NCBI GenBank assembly: GCA_048264125.1
Contig: JBLXDM010000003.1
Span: 248,001-312,000, forward strand
Source of the DNA: M1-B18 sp048264125
GTDB lineage: Bacteria; Bacillota; Clostridia; Peptostreptococcales; Natronincolaceae
Length of the DNA stretch: 64,000 nucleotides
Direction of reading: 5' to 3'
Shown here: in pieces, positions 42,545-50,583 of the stretch
Layout: each line of letters opens with the position of its first letter
Position numbering within the stretch: the first letter of the stretch is position 1
Position numbers and translations under genes: made by a program
Notes under the pieces: generated by a model
Database searches by the model: none
Told to the model about the DNA's origin: nothing
What the model saw: only the letters and a program-made list of their open reading frames with translations

Positions 42545-43033
42545 CTAGTTACTCTCTGCCTTATCCTCCGGCTTATCCGGTTGATTTACTATTGAATCCA
42601 CTGTAGCGTTTACCTTTTCTGAGACCTTGTCTATAACCTTGTTGATTTGCATATCCTCTCCATTGGATTTCACAATCCTGATCTTGTGCTTGGTTATAAC
42701 CGCCAACGGAAGTCCCACCAAAGGAATATAGGGTGCCAATATCCCACCTACCACTGTAACTGTCATGGAAAGGTTTAAAATATCCTTATCCTCCTTCTTA
42801 ATTACCAGCCTGGTGTTGTTTCCCTTACGAATGAGATTCTTCACAAAGCCAGTGGCTTCACCTGCAAAATCCGAAGCCTTTTTTTCCTCTGGTTTAGTTT
42901 TGTTTTCCTTTTCAAAGTAAATCAGCGCCTCAACCAAATCTCCATTGGTTTTTTCTAATGCTGCCTTTGCCTCCTCATAGCTGGTATTTACTCTATTCCT
43001 CAAAAGATCAATTTTTTCTAAGCTTACACTCAT
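42545..43033 (-). CDS. UBA-like / DUF4342 protein
   Basis: 162 residues. The N-terminal UBA/TS-N-like helical domain (EKIDLLRNRVNTSYEEAKAALEKTNGDLVEALIYFEKE) resembles that of EF-Ts. The DUF4342 core has VKNLIRKGNNTRLVIKKEDKDILNLSMTVTVVGGILAPYIPLVGLPLAVITKHKIRIV with a hydrophobic hairpin, and the tail is charged. DUF4342 proteins are widespread in clostridia and of unknown function; the hydrophobic segment suggests membrane association. The start at 43033 follows GGAGGGA. It is monocistronic. Confidence 0.85.
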   Translation of the reverse strand: MSVSLEKIDLLRNRVNTSYEEAKAALEKTNGDLVEALIYFEKENKTKPEEKKASDFAGEATGFVKNLIRKGNNTRLVIKKEDKDILNLSMTVTVVGGILAPYIPLVGLPLAVITKHKIRIVKSNGEDMQINKVIDKVSEKVNATVDSIVNQPDKPEDKAESN

Positions 43034-43121
43034 ACTAAATCCCTCCAATTAATTATTTATTTAAGCTAAGTATAGTCCTTAATTATTAATAGGGCTTTAG
43101 CTGAAAATTAGAATTTGATTA

Positions 43122-43155
43122 GAATAAAAGCCATACTGAGATTTCTCAATACGGC
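43122..43155 (-). terminator. Terminator of the TDT permease operon
   Basis: Minus-strand GCCGTATTGAGA / TCTCAGTATGGC, 12 pairs including two G-T, with an AA loop, then TTTTATTC; it begins 24 bases after the stop. Confidence 0.9.
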
Positions 43156-43178
43156 CTTAATTATTTCTATAAATTATT

Positions 43179-44132
43179 TTACCGAGGGCTTTGCATTTTG
43201 TGAGATGCAGCAGCCGGCGTTGTAGGCATCAAAAACATGATATATCTAACTAAAACATATAAAACGATTATAACAGCAAATACCTCTAGGAGCCTAACTA
43301 AGTAGCCAAGGGCTACTATACCCCTATCGCTGCCCTTTAAAAAGGCATTCGTACCCTTCATGGCAATTCCGCTAATAACTATCGGGAAGGTAAAGGCAGA
43401 ATAGCTGGGGTAAAACCTTAGCTTTAATAGCTTTGGCAAATAGAAAAGCACTGCTGCAAGACTTATCAATGCCATTACTGCCAAAACACCTAAAATAACA
43501 ATATTTTTTTCCTGAAAGGAATTTAAATATCCCACCACCAGTAGGCTGGCGGGTGCCGCAAATATTGTGATAGTTGGTAATGCCGCCTCCGGTATTTCCT
43601 TTGTTTTAAATACTCTATACAGCACTATGGGCAGCAGCAGCAAATAAGTGATAAGTCCAAACCAGAAGATAGCCTGCCCCCAATTAGCATGCCCAAAGGC
43701 AGGAGCTGTAACGCTGCCCACCACTATGCCTACATAAACTACAAAATAACTTGGAAAAACCTTTTTAATATTAAAGCTTAAAATATATTTTTTCGTAAAT
43801 ATAACGATAAGCACAGCATGCAAAGCCAAGGCAAAGGCCCATACGCCATAGGCAACTGTGGCAGTATATGGCTTTAGATATGTGGCCAGAAGCATTATTC
43901 CCATTGTCAAGGTAGGTGTAACACTGGCCACCACAGGATTCTCAAAGCCCTCCTTCAAGGTACCGGGCTCCAGTGCAAGCTTTGCCACCAGCATAAGCAA
44001 TACTGCCGCTGACAACGCTCCAAATATGTTTCTATAGCTATTTCCGTAGGATAGCACTAAATTTCCGGCAGCCGCCAGAGCCAGCATTAGGCCTGCCATA
44101 GGAATTGGTGCTTTTTTTATTAGGCTATTCAT
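43179..44132 (-). CDS. TDT-family transporter (TehA-like)
   Basis: 317 residues with about ten membrane helices, of the tellurite-resistance/dicarboxylate transporter family (SLAC1/TehA fold). The N-terminal KAPIPMAGLMLALAAAGNL and the internal VTPTLTMGIMLLATYL and YPSYSAFTFPIVISGIAM segments are typical. Such proteins conduct anions or export C4-dicarboxylates or sulfite; the substrate here is unknown. It lies 12 bases after a C_GCAxxG_C_C redox-type gene, an association that suggests a sulfur or metal-oxyanion role (inference). The ATG follows AGGAGGGTG. Confidence 0.85.
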   Translation of the reverse strand: MNSLIKKAPIPMAGLMLALAAAGNLVLSYGNSYRNIFGALSAAVLLMLVAKLALEPGTLKEGFENPVVASVTPTLTMGIMLLATYLKPYTATVAYGVWAFALALHAVLIVIFTKKYILSFNIKKVFPSYFVVYVGIVVGSVTAPAFGHANWGQAIFWFGLITYLLLLPIVLYRVFKTKEIPEAALPTITIFAAPASLLVVGYLNSFQEKNIVILGVLAVMALISLAAVLFYLPKLLKLRFYPSYSAFTFPIVISGIAMKGTNAFLKGSDRGIVALGYLVRLLEVFAVIIVLYVLVRYIMFLMPTTPAAASHKMQSPR

Positions 44133-44144
44133 ACCATCACCCTC

Positions 44145-44612
44145 CTACAGCTCATCGGTATTGACCAGCTGAAGCTCTCTTACGATAATATCAGCAAGCT
44201 TTTCCGCAATTTCACCGGTAAAGGCAATGCATTGCTCCTTGTGCTCACCGGAGGCCATATCCATTCCATGGGTTAGTATCTTACAACAGAGATGCGTATG
44301 ATTGTTCTTAAAGCTCTCCTGCAGCTCATTTGCCAGCTCCAGAGTTCTTTGTACCTTAGGGTCACCACCCTTAGTTCTTCCAAAGAAATAGCCCAGGGTC
44401 ATAATTCCACCTGAAACCGCACCACAGACACATTTGGATTTCCCTATACCAACCGGGAAGCCTGAAGCCATAGCCACCATTTCCTCCGGCATATCAAGCT
44501 CAAAGTTATCTCTAATAGAATTAACGATAGCCTCGGAGCAGAAGAAATCACCTCTTCTATAGGCCTCCTCAGCCTCTTTTTTTATCTTCTGAATACTAAC
44601 TTCCTTCTTCAT
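44145..44612 (-). CDS. C_GCAxxG_C_C family probable redox protein
   Basis: 155 residues. It carries the family's dispersed cysteine pattern: FFCSEA near 25, CVCGAVSGG near 62, HLCCKILTHGMDM near 103 and EQCIAF near 122. This family of anaerobes is presumed to bind a metal or take part in thiol redox reactions and is often next to transport or oxidoreductase genes; a defined activity is not known. The start at 44612 follows AAGGGGG; a start six codons earlier (44630) overlaps that site. It is first in a two-gene unit with the TDT permease. Confidence 0.85.
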   Translation of the reverse strand: MKKEVSIQKIKKEAEEAYRRGDFFCSEAIVNSIRDNFELDMPEEMVAMASGFPVGIGKSKCVCGAVSGGIMTLGYFFGRTKGGDPKVQRTLELANELQESFKNNHTHLCCKILTHGMDMASGEHKEQCIAFTGEIAEKLADIIVRELQLVNTDEL

Positions 44613-44876
44613 TAATAAAGCCCCCTTCATTATTTTGTATACATAACATTGTCTGTAAATAAACTATTTGTCCAGCCAATATAAAATATACCATGATAAA
44701 AAGGGAATTAATAATAGAACATATCTATAGTTATAGCCGCAGCTATAGAAAATGCAAATATACACTTGTCGAGTCAACGTCCCTCAACCTTTTTTAGCAT
44801 TTAACCACTAAATATGAATTAACCACCGTCTCTTTTAGTCAGCTTAGCTTCTTAAGCTCTACCCCTAAAAAAACCT

Positions 44877-45290
44877 TCACTTAATTGTGCGGGGCTTGTT
44901 TTTATAAATAGCAAAAATACACATGGTTATTTGCAGGATACCAAGAATTAAGAACTGGGAGACTGCAAGATACCACTCCCCCAGGGATATTCTAAAATAG
45001 ATAATACCAGATAGAAATAATACCCCCATGAATAATGAAATTATCCAGGGTCTTGCCCTCCCCCTTGAAAATGAAGCAATTGCTGCTACAATATTTCCCA
45101 GACCAAAGACCAAAATTCCCAGCAAACCAATTGAAGCCCAGCCCCCGAAGGGTACTTTTCCCAGCCATTCCTGTGGATATTCAGAGAATATGCCACTGCC
45201 ATTTATCATAGCTGTTCCAATTATTATAGCCCCCATCGCCAATGCCAGCTCATATACCCCCAAAATTCTTAAGGGTCTTTTATTATGCAT
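44877..45290 (-). CDS. Four-helix membrane protein of unknown function
   Basis: 137 residues with four hydrophobic segments (about 12-32, 49-72, 80-98 and 105-128). There are no catalytic residues or known motif; the middle loop is SFSRGRARPW. The ATG follows AGGAGGTGTAGGG. It lies 89 bases after the Nudix/DUF4173 gene on the same strand. I do not recognise a family. The following 264 bases contain only weak hairpins. Confidence 0.7.
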   Translation of the reverse strand: MHNKRPLRILGVYELALAMGAIIIGTAMINGSGIFSEYPQEWLGKVPFGGWASIGLLGILVFGLGNIVAAIASFSRGRARPWIISLFMGVLFLSGIIYFRISLGEWYLAVSQFLILGILQITMCIFAIYKNKPRTIK

Positions 45291-45379
45291 TCCCTACACC
45301 TCCTGATTAAATCAAATGTATACTTCTATGTTCAGTCATCCTTCAATGCAACAAATTATCTGTTTTTTAAAAATGCAAA

Positions 45380-47338
45380 TCAGGATCGTCCCTTGATTTG
45401 ATTTCTATAATAATTGTACTGGAACCATTTATAATCAGTAGATTCTATTTGGCTTTTCCGTTTGTTCATATGCGCCTTTAGCTCCTCAAGCTGGTAATTA
45501 TTTTCCTCCAGCAGCTCTAGCAGCTCTGGCGCAGCATCATCAGATAGATACTTCAAATAGTTTATATCCAGCTTTTGAGTCGCATGGTATCTTTGAATAT
45601 TTTCCTTGGCTATAACTCTGTCAACATTGATATAGTTTAATCCCACGTACACAAGAACCACAGCAATAATAGCTGATTTTAGTATAGGCACTTTTCTATT
45701 CCAGATGCCTGCCAGTACAATTGCCAGTATGATTCCCATCAGCAGCATAATGGCCTGAACAAAGATCCTTTGCTGAGTATAGCCATAGGTGCCTTCATAT
45801 AGATTCATTTTATAGGCGGCGGATACCAGCATGTTTAAGGTGAAAATGATTAGAATGCTGTAGGAGGCTCTCAACAGCCTGCCAAGGCCCCTATTGCTTT
45901 CTTTGGTTAGGCTAATGCTAAGGGTCAACACCATGAGGTTGATTAAGGTAACCAGTATCAGCTCAAAGAAGCCCCTTCTGGCATATTCTGCATAGGTGAA
46001 GCCCGCCGGTAACGCATTCATGCCACCGCCATAGAGATATGAAAGCTGTATCACGGTAAAGACGAAATATGCGATATTTATAACGCTAATTAAGGTTATT
46101 ATGGTCACAGGCTCCCATGCCTCCCTTTTTATGGAAATGCCTTCAACATCAAAATCGTTGTAGTTCAAGCTCCATAAAAAGCCAAACATATAAATGGCTA
46201 CCACCGAAATTATGATACTCCTGCCAATTAGCTCTCCTAGACTGGCTTCTCCGAAAATATTCCCCAGATTCTTGAGATAATAATTGAACATCATATCCGC
46301 CTCAGCCAGCAGCATTAGAATAATTATCAGCAGAGGTATTGAAATCAGCAAGCCCAATAGTATTTTATTTGTGTTTGAATCCTTCCTTAGCTTTGATTTT
46401 TCCGAAATCAATTCCTTACCAAAGCTGAATATTCTTGAAGCCCCAATAAACGCTCTGCTGAATACCTGCTTAAAAATGCCAGTGATAAAGGCAATATCTA
46501 GTTTTTCTGCCCCCTCGTATCTGATTACCAAAAAATATGCCGTCAATAAAAGGGGTATTGCTATCGCATTTAAGGCCCTGAGAGAAAGGTTGTTGAATAT
46601 GCTATAGCTTATGGCCAGCAGCAATGCAGCCGTTAAGAAAACATAGCCAACGAATTTATTTTTTCCGCCCTTATCCCCTATTAAATACTTTCCTGCTGCT
46701 ATAATGGCAATGGTGAATATCAGCCCGGATATTCCAATGGACTGCCATACAAAGAAATAATTGAACAATAGCCCCAGACCCAAGGCCATCAGAAGGGCTA
46801 AAAGCTTTTTACCCTTGCTGGCTAAAGCATCCTCCTTATATCGCTCCAATCTACTGTACAGATTGTCTAAATATATTCTCCCCATCTTGCTGCCATAATA
46901 GGTTCTTCGTATATCCTCCAGCCAAGGAGCATTATAGCCCTTTAAATAAGCCTCCTCCAGCAGCTGCTTAAGGCATTGAGCCTCTGCTTCTCTAAAGCTG
47001 CTTGACTCTATAGCCGACCAGCCTATGGCAGATGGTCTGTAAAAATCATTTAAAAGCTTAATTCCCGCTGAATCTGCCTCTACATCTATAGCTAACTCTT
47101 TCAAATCAAATAAAAATGTTTTAATACCTCCAAAGGAATCCTTGGAAAAGCTAATTGTTATCTCTGCTTCAATATTGAGCTGCTGCTTTAGTATTCTTTT
47201 TATGGCTTCCTCTGCTGATTCACCTTGAATTAGGTTCCCTGACGGAAAGAAATAATCTCTTCTGCCATGTTCATTAACACCCTCAATAGTAAGTACTTTA
47301 TTGCCTTTAAAGATTAAAGCCTGAACTCTTTTAATCAT
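45380..47338 (-). CDS. Nudix-like domain fused to a polytopic DUF4173/DUF4153-type membrane domain
   Basis: 652 residues. Residues 1-150 look like a Nudix fold: RVQALIFKGNKVLTIEG, then GNLIQGESAEEAIKRILKQQ from residue 34. In register with GX5EX7REUXEEXGU, Gly34, Glu40 and Arg48 are kept but the catalytic Glu positions are Ile49, Gln52 and Gln53, so hydrolysis is unlikely. About ten membrane helices follow (185-570), with the DUF4173/DUF4153-like signatures NYNDFD and VDRVIAKENIQRY. The cytoplasmic C-terminal tail has DDAAPELLELLEENN. The Nudix-like part may act as a nucleotide sensor (inference). It is downstream of a DUF2975/Xre pair, from which a structured repeat element separates it; the element's end supplies AAGGGAGG. 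Confidence 0.78.
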   Translation of the reverse strand: MIKRVQALIFKGNKVLTIEGVNEHGRRDYFFPSGNLIQGESAEEAIKRILKQQLNIEAEITISFSKDSFGGIKTFLFDLKELAIDVEADSAGIKLLNDFYRPSAIGWSAIESSSFREAEAQCLKQLLEEAYLKGYNAPWLEDIRRTYYGSKMGRIYLDNLYSRLERYKEDALASKGKKLLALLMALGLGLLFNYFFVWQSIGISGLIFTIAIIAAGKYLIGDKGGKNKFVGYVFLTAALLLAISYSIFNNLSLRALNAIAIPLLLTAYFLVIRYEGAEKLDIAFITGIFKQVFSRAFIGASRIFSFGKELISEKSKLRKDSNTNKILLGLLISIPLLIIILMLLAEADMMFNYYLKNLGNIFGEASLGELIGRSIIISVVAIYMFGFLWSLNYNDFDVEGISIKREAWEPVTIITLISVINIAYFVFTVIQLSYLYGGGMNALPAGFTYAEYARRGFFELILVTLINLMVLTLSISLTKESNRGLGRLLRASYSILIIFTLNMLVSAAYKMNLYEGTYGYTQQRIFVQAIMLLMGIILAIVLAGIWNRKVPILKSAIIAVVLVYVGLNYINVDRVIAKENIQRYHATQKLDINYLKYLSDDAAPELLELLEENNYQLEELKAHMNKRKSQIESTDYKWFQYNYYRNQIKGRS

Positions 47339-47350
47339 ATAGATCGCCTC

Positions 47351-47506
47351 CCTTACGTCACTTAAAATGCCGGAACACCCCCGGTATAATTCCCATGTAG
47401 CTGCATTGTGTCAATCGCAATAAAGCTCGATATTCCTTCTTTACTCCGCCTTGCTACAGGAAAATTCGCCTCGGGCTCTATCTCAATTTTCAAATAACGC
47501 AAGGTA
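47351..47506 (-). repeat. Dispersed structured repeat element, copy 2
   Basis: Element orientation is minus. It shares CTGTAGCAAGGCGGAG, AAGGAATATCGAG, ATTATACCGGG and TTTTAAGTG with copy 1 (27947-28112). The terminal stem here is CCTTGCGTTA / TGACGTAAGG, different in sequence but still paired, and the inner stem is AATTTTCCTGTAGC / GCTACATGGGAATT (13 of 14 pairs). It fills the gap between the Xre gene stop and the Nudix-fusion start. Confidence 0.8.
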
Positions 47507-47719
47507 TTAGTCTTTATCCGGTACATACTCCAATATATCTCCCGGCTGACAGCTCAGCTCCTTGCATATAGCCTCTAGGGTGCTGAATCTAATCGCCTTT
47601 GCCCTGCTGTTCTTAAGAATTGAAAGATTTGCATTCGTTATACCGACTCTTTCAGCCAGCTCCTGCAGAGACATTTTTCTTTTAGCCATCATCACATCTA
47701 AATTTACAATTATTCCCAT
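47507..47719 (-). CDS. Xre/YozG-like helix-turn-helix regulator
   Basis: 70 residues, a single HTH domain: VNLDVMMAKRKMSLQELAERVGITNANLSILKNSRAKAIRFSTLEAICKELSCQPGDILEYV. This minimal Cro/CI type is regularly encoded next to a DUF2975 membrane protein, as here (11-base gap), and probably regulates that pair. The start at 47719 follows AAGGGTGG; the GTG three codons earlier is within that site. The stop codon lies at the edge of the dispersed repeat element. Confidence 0.92.
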   Translation of the reverse strand: MGIIVNLDVMMAKRKMSLQELAERVGITNANLSILKNSRAKAIRFSTLEAICKELSCQPGDILEYVPDKD

Positions 47720-47730
47720 ATTAACCACCC

Positions 47731-48228
47731 TTATATCGTTAAGTCGTTGTCTTCTTTATATTCAACCGCCACTTGAAAAACCTTTTCCAGTACCACTATG
47801 AATAAGCCCGCAAAGAAAAATACAAAAAACTCTAGGTCTGTATGAATACCCATAGTGTCCAGGTATATCAGCTTAAAGCTCTTGTAGCTTTCGTTAATAA
47901 AAAAGTTGATGAAATAGCAGCCTGAAATAATAAAGCACAAAACCCAAATATTTCTTAAGCTCACTACATTGCTTCTAACGAAGGGGTCTGCTGGCTGCAA
48001 AAGCGTTTTAATGATATTTCTAAGGTTATAAACGATCAAGATCAGCGAAATGCTGCCTATAATAAATAGTCCATATACAAAGGCAAGTGTCGTTGAAACA
48101 GCCTCTGATGCCGCTGAAAACAAAGTCCTTTGTGAAATCACAATAAATAGAACGATCCCTATTACTATTAATATGTCCAAGACATTTTTTAAAAGGCTTG
48201 ATAAAGAGCCTCTTCCATAATACTTCAT
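47731..48228 (-). CDS. DUF2975 membrane protein
   Basis: 165 residues with four membrane helices (about 14-34, 46-68, 92-112 and 132-155). Features are FVRSNVVSLRNIWVLCFIISG between helices 2 and 3 and a charged C-terminus (VEYKEDNDLTI). DUF2975 proteins pair with a YozG-type HTH regulator; the pair may form a membrane-linked regulatory switch, but function is unknown. The ATG follows AAGGAGG. It is first in the gene pair. Confidence 0.88.
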   Translation of the reverse strand: MKYYGRGSLSSLLKNVLDILIVIGIVLFIVISQRTLFSAASEAVSTTLAFVYGLFIIGSISLILIVYNLRNIIKTLLQPADPFVRSNVVSLRNIWVLCFIISGCYFINFFINESYKSFKLIYLDTMGIHTDLEFFVFFFAGLFIVVLEKVFQVAVEYKEDNDLTI

Positions 48229-48636
48229 ATCAATAAATCCTCCTTAAATCCATTTTCTTTTAGCAAGGCTTTAGCCTCAACCCTACCCTAAGCCTATCAT
48301 ACCACCTCTTTATCTATTAATCAATATTTATTTATCGTTTTTCGATAATTAATTGTTCTTTAGCAGCTGCCTAGGATGGTAATTAACTGTTTGCCACACA
48401 GCATCGTTAATATTCCAACCTCCAAAGCCAGAAGGACTGAGGAGGAATATTATTGAAAAAAGACATAAAAAAACTCCGCTGTAGGACAGCAGAGTTACTT
48501 ATTCTATTGCGTTCACAAGAACAAGTGCGGCTCAGCCAGGCTTGTTTCCTATGAAATAAAAAAAGAAAGCCTTGATTCTTGATTATTAAATAATCATACT
48601 TAAGACTGTCTAAAAATGCATTTCAAATATTTTTAT
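48229..48636. other. 408-base region without an assigned gene
   Basis: AT-rich. It contains the terminator at 48465-48497, the palindrome TGATTATTAAATAATCA near 48580, and an inverted repeat AATATTCC/GGAATATT at 48409-48451 that also pairs CCTCC with the AGGAGG preceding a 33-codon TTG-initiated plus-strand frame (48453-48554). That frame overlaps the terminator and is not annotated as a gene. Confidence 0.4.
48465..48497 (-). terminator. Terminator of the 160-residue protein gene
   Basis: Minus-strand AACTC-T-GCTGT / ACAGC-G-GAGTT (ten pairs plus a T-G) with a CCT loop, followed by TTTTTTT. It lies 140 bases beyond the stop at 48637. Confidence 0.88.
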
Positions 48637-49119
48637 CTAGGCTCTATACTTGGATATGATAGCCATATGCTCCTCGGATGCATCCGGGCACTCACTTAAG
48701 ATCGTATCCACCACATAGTCTATATTAGAATCATCAATCTTTTTTGCAGCAATGCCCTCTTCAGTAAGTATTGTAGGATTATCAATTGCAGCATAGATGG
48801 ATTCTACACATGAGGCCTCCATAGCATCTGTACCGACTGCACATTTTTCTGAGAAGTACATCTCCCCATCCTTCATAACAAATTGTCCATAGATGTATTC
48901 CTTTTGCGTAAGCTTATTGCTTTCATTACAGGTGTTATCATGCCTAAAATGCTCCATATGCTTAAGGTCCAAAATATTAGAATTCTCTTTTCTATTCAAC
49001 ACACATCTTGGCCCCAGCTCCAGCAATCTTTCTTTCATTTGCTTAGATAGGCTATCTCCGAACTCAGATACAAATTGTCTTAAGGATATAGTTTTCTTAA
49101 GCTTATAATTTTTTTTCAA
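48637..49119 (-). CDS. Unrecognised 160-residue soluble protein
   Basis: 160 residues, no signal or membrane segment. The basic N-terminus MKKNYKLKKTISLRQFVSEFGDSL is followed by an acidic, Cys/His-containing body (HMEHFRHDNTCNES; SEKCAVGTDAMEASCVES) and IVDDTILSEC-like helical C-terminal parts. Five cysteines and clustered His residues could bind a metal, but no known motif fits. It uses a TTG start at 49119 with AAAGGAG nine bases upstream. A CCACC/GGTGG hairpin is at 49172-49192 upstream. It is monocistronic with a terminator. Family unknown. Confidence 0.7.
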   Translation of the reverse strand: MKKNYKLKKTISLRQFVSEFGDSLSKQMKERLLELGPRCVLNRKENSNILDLKHMEHFRHDNTCNESNKLTQKEYIYGQFVMKDGEMYFSEKCAVGTDAMEASCVESIYAAIDNPTILTEEGIAAKKIDDSNIDYVVDTILSECPDASEEHMAIISKYRA

Positions 49120-49283
49120 ATCTCTCTACTCCTTTAATATATATTTTAATGCCTCAATCAAATATGACAAAACCACCCCGCAGGAAGGTGGTGTATTATC
49201 ATTGAGCATAATACCTGTTTCTATCTTATTAGTATATCACAAAAACGGATAATATATAACATGAAATAATATATAAAATGAAA

Positions 49284-49315
49284 TAAAAAGCGGCTTCCTA
49301 ATAATTAAGAAGCCG
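49284..49315 (-). terminator. Terminator of the serine operon
   Basis: Minus-strand CGGCTTC / GAAGCCG with an 11-base loop, then CTTTTTATTTC, 12 bases beyond the stop at 49327. Confidence 0.88.
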
Positions 49316-49326
49316 TTTTTGTTTTA

Positions 49327-50571
49327 TTATAATAGATGAACAAACAGTCCGCTTCTAAGCTTTGGCTCAAACCAGGTGGACTTAGGCGGCATAACCTCAC
49401 CTATGTCAGCAATAGAAAACAGCTCATCCATTGATGGCGGATATAGGGCGAAGGCCACTGTCATATCCACCTGGGTTCTTCTTTCCAGCTCCTTCAGGCC
49501 TCTAATACCGCCTACAAAGTCTATTCGCTTGTCGGTACGAGGGTTTTCAATGCCTAATATCGGATGAAGCAGATTTTTTTGAAGTATGCTTACATCCAGT
49601 CTTTCAACAATATCACTCTCATCTATAACATTGCTCTTGGCTGTCAGCTTATACCATTTCCCCTCCAAAAGCATACCAAAGGTATGTCTTTCTGATGGCT
49701 TAAGCTGTCCTTCTCCATGGTATTCCTCGATTTCAAAGGCCTCAGCCACCTTAGCAAGGAATTCCTCTTTATTCAATCCATTTAAATCCTTAACAACTCT
49801 GTTGTAGTCCATAATCATAAGCTCTTCGTCAGGGAATATAACAGTCATTACAAAGTTGAAGTCCTCATTACCGGTGTAATTAGGATTTTCTTCTCTTCGC
49901 TTCAGCCCAACCTTTACAGCCGATGCTGTTCTATGGTGACCGTCAGCTATATATAGATAGTCCACCCCTTCAAACAGCTTCTCCAGCTCATTTACTAGAC
50001 CTTCATCATCAAGAACCCACATAATATGGGAAATTCCATCCTCTGAGGTAAAATCATAAACAGGCTTATGCTCCGTAATCCACTTATTCGTGATATCACT
50101 TATTTCCTTTTGAGCTCTATATGTAAAGAATACCGGCTCAGTATTGGCATTGCAGTAGTCAAAGTTATTGATTCTGTCTACTTCCTTTTCAGGCCTTGTG
50201 AACTCATGCTTTTTTACGATATCCTTCATATACTCATCAATTGAGGAGCATGCTACTAGCCCGGTTTGAGCTCTTCCATCCATAATTTGCCTATAGATAT
50301 AGTATCTTGGCTCCTGATCCTGTATCATAATGCCATCTGCCGCCATTTTTTTCAGATTTTCAGCAGCCTTTTCATAGACCTCCTTTGAATATGGGTCTAC
50401 ACTATCGTCTAAATCTATTTCAGATCTGCTGATGTGCAGAAAGCTGTAGGGATTTCCCTCCGCCATCTTTTTTGCCTCTTCCCTATTCATTACATCATAT
50501 GGGAGGGCCGCTACCTTGTCGGCAACTGTTGGATTTGGTCTTAAGCCTTTAAATGGTTTTACTACTGCCAT
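49327..50571 (-). CDS. DUF1015 protein of the serine operon
   Basis: 414 residues, soluble. DUF1015 signatures: FKGLRPNPTVADKVAALPYDVMNREEAKKMAEGNPYSFLHISRSEID at the N-terminus, YIYRQ, KHEFTRPEKEVDRI near 140, YIADGHHRTASA near 225, and the C-terminal DVSILQKNLLHPILGI...IDFVGG. GHHR is the conserved probable active-site cluster and resembles ParB/SerK-like nucleotide-using folds. The biochemical role is not established. It is third in an operon with a class V aminotransferase and serA, where serB would be expected (12-base gap), so a part in serine metabolism is likely. Confidence 0.88.
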   Translation of the reverse strand: MAVVKPFKGLRPNPTVADKVAALPYDVMNREEAKKMAEGNPYSFLHISRSEIDLDDSVDPYSKEVYEKAAENLKKMAADGIMIQDQEPRYYIYRQIMDGRAQTGLVACSSIDEYMKDIVKKHEFTRPEKEVDRINNFDYCNANTEPVFFTYRAQKEISDITNKWITEHKPVYDFTSEDGISHIMWVLDDEGLVNELEKLFEGVDYLYIADGHHRTASAVKVGLKRREENPNYTGNEDFNFVMTVIFPDEELMIMDYNRVVKDLNGLNKEEFLAKVAEAFEIEEYHGEGQLKPSERHTFGMLLEGKWYKLTAKSNVIDESDIVERLDVSILQKNLLHPILGIENPRTDKRIDFVGGIRGLKELERRTQVDMTVAFALYPPSMDELFSIADIGEVMPPKSTWFEPKLRSGLFVHLL

Positions 50572-50583
50572 TGAATCATCTCC

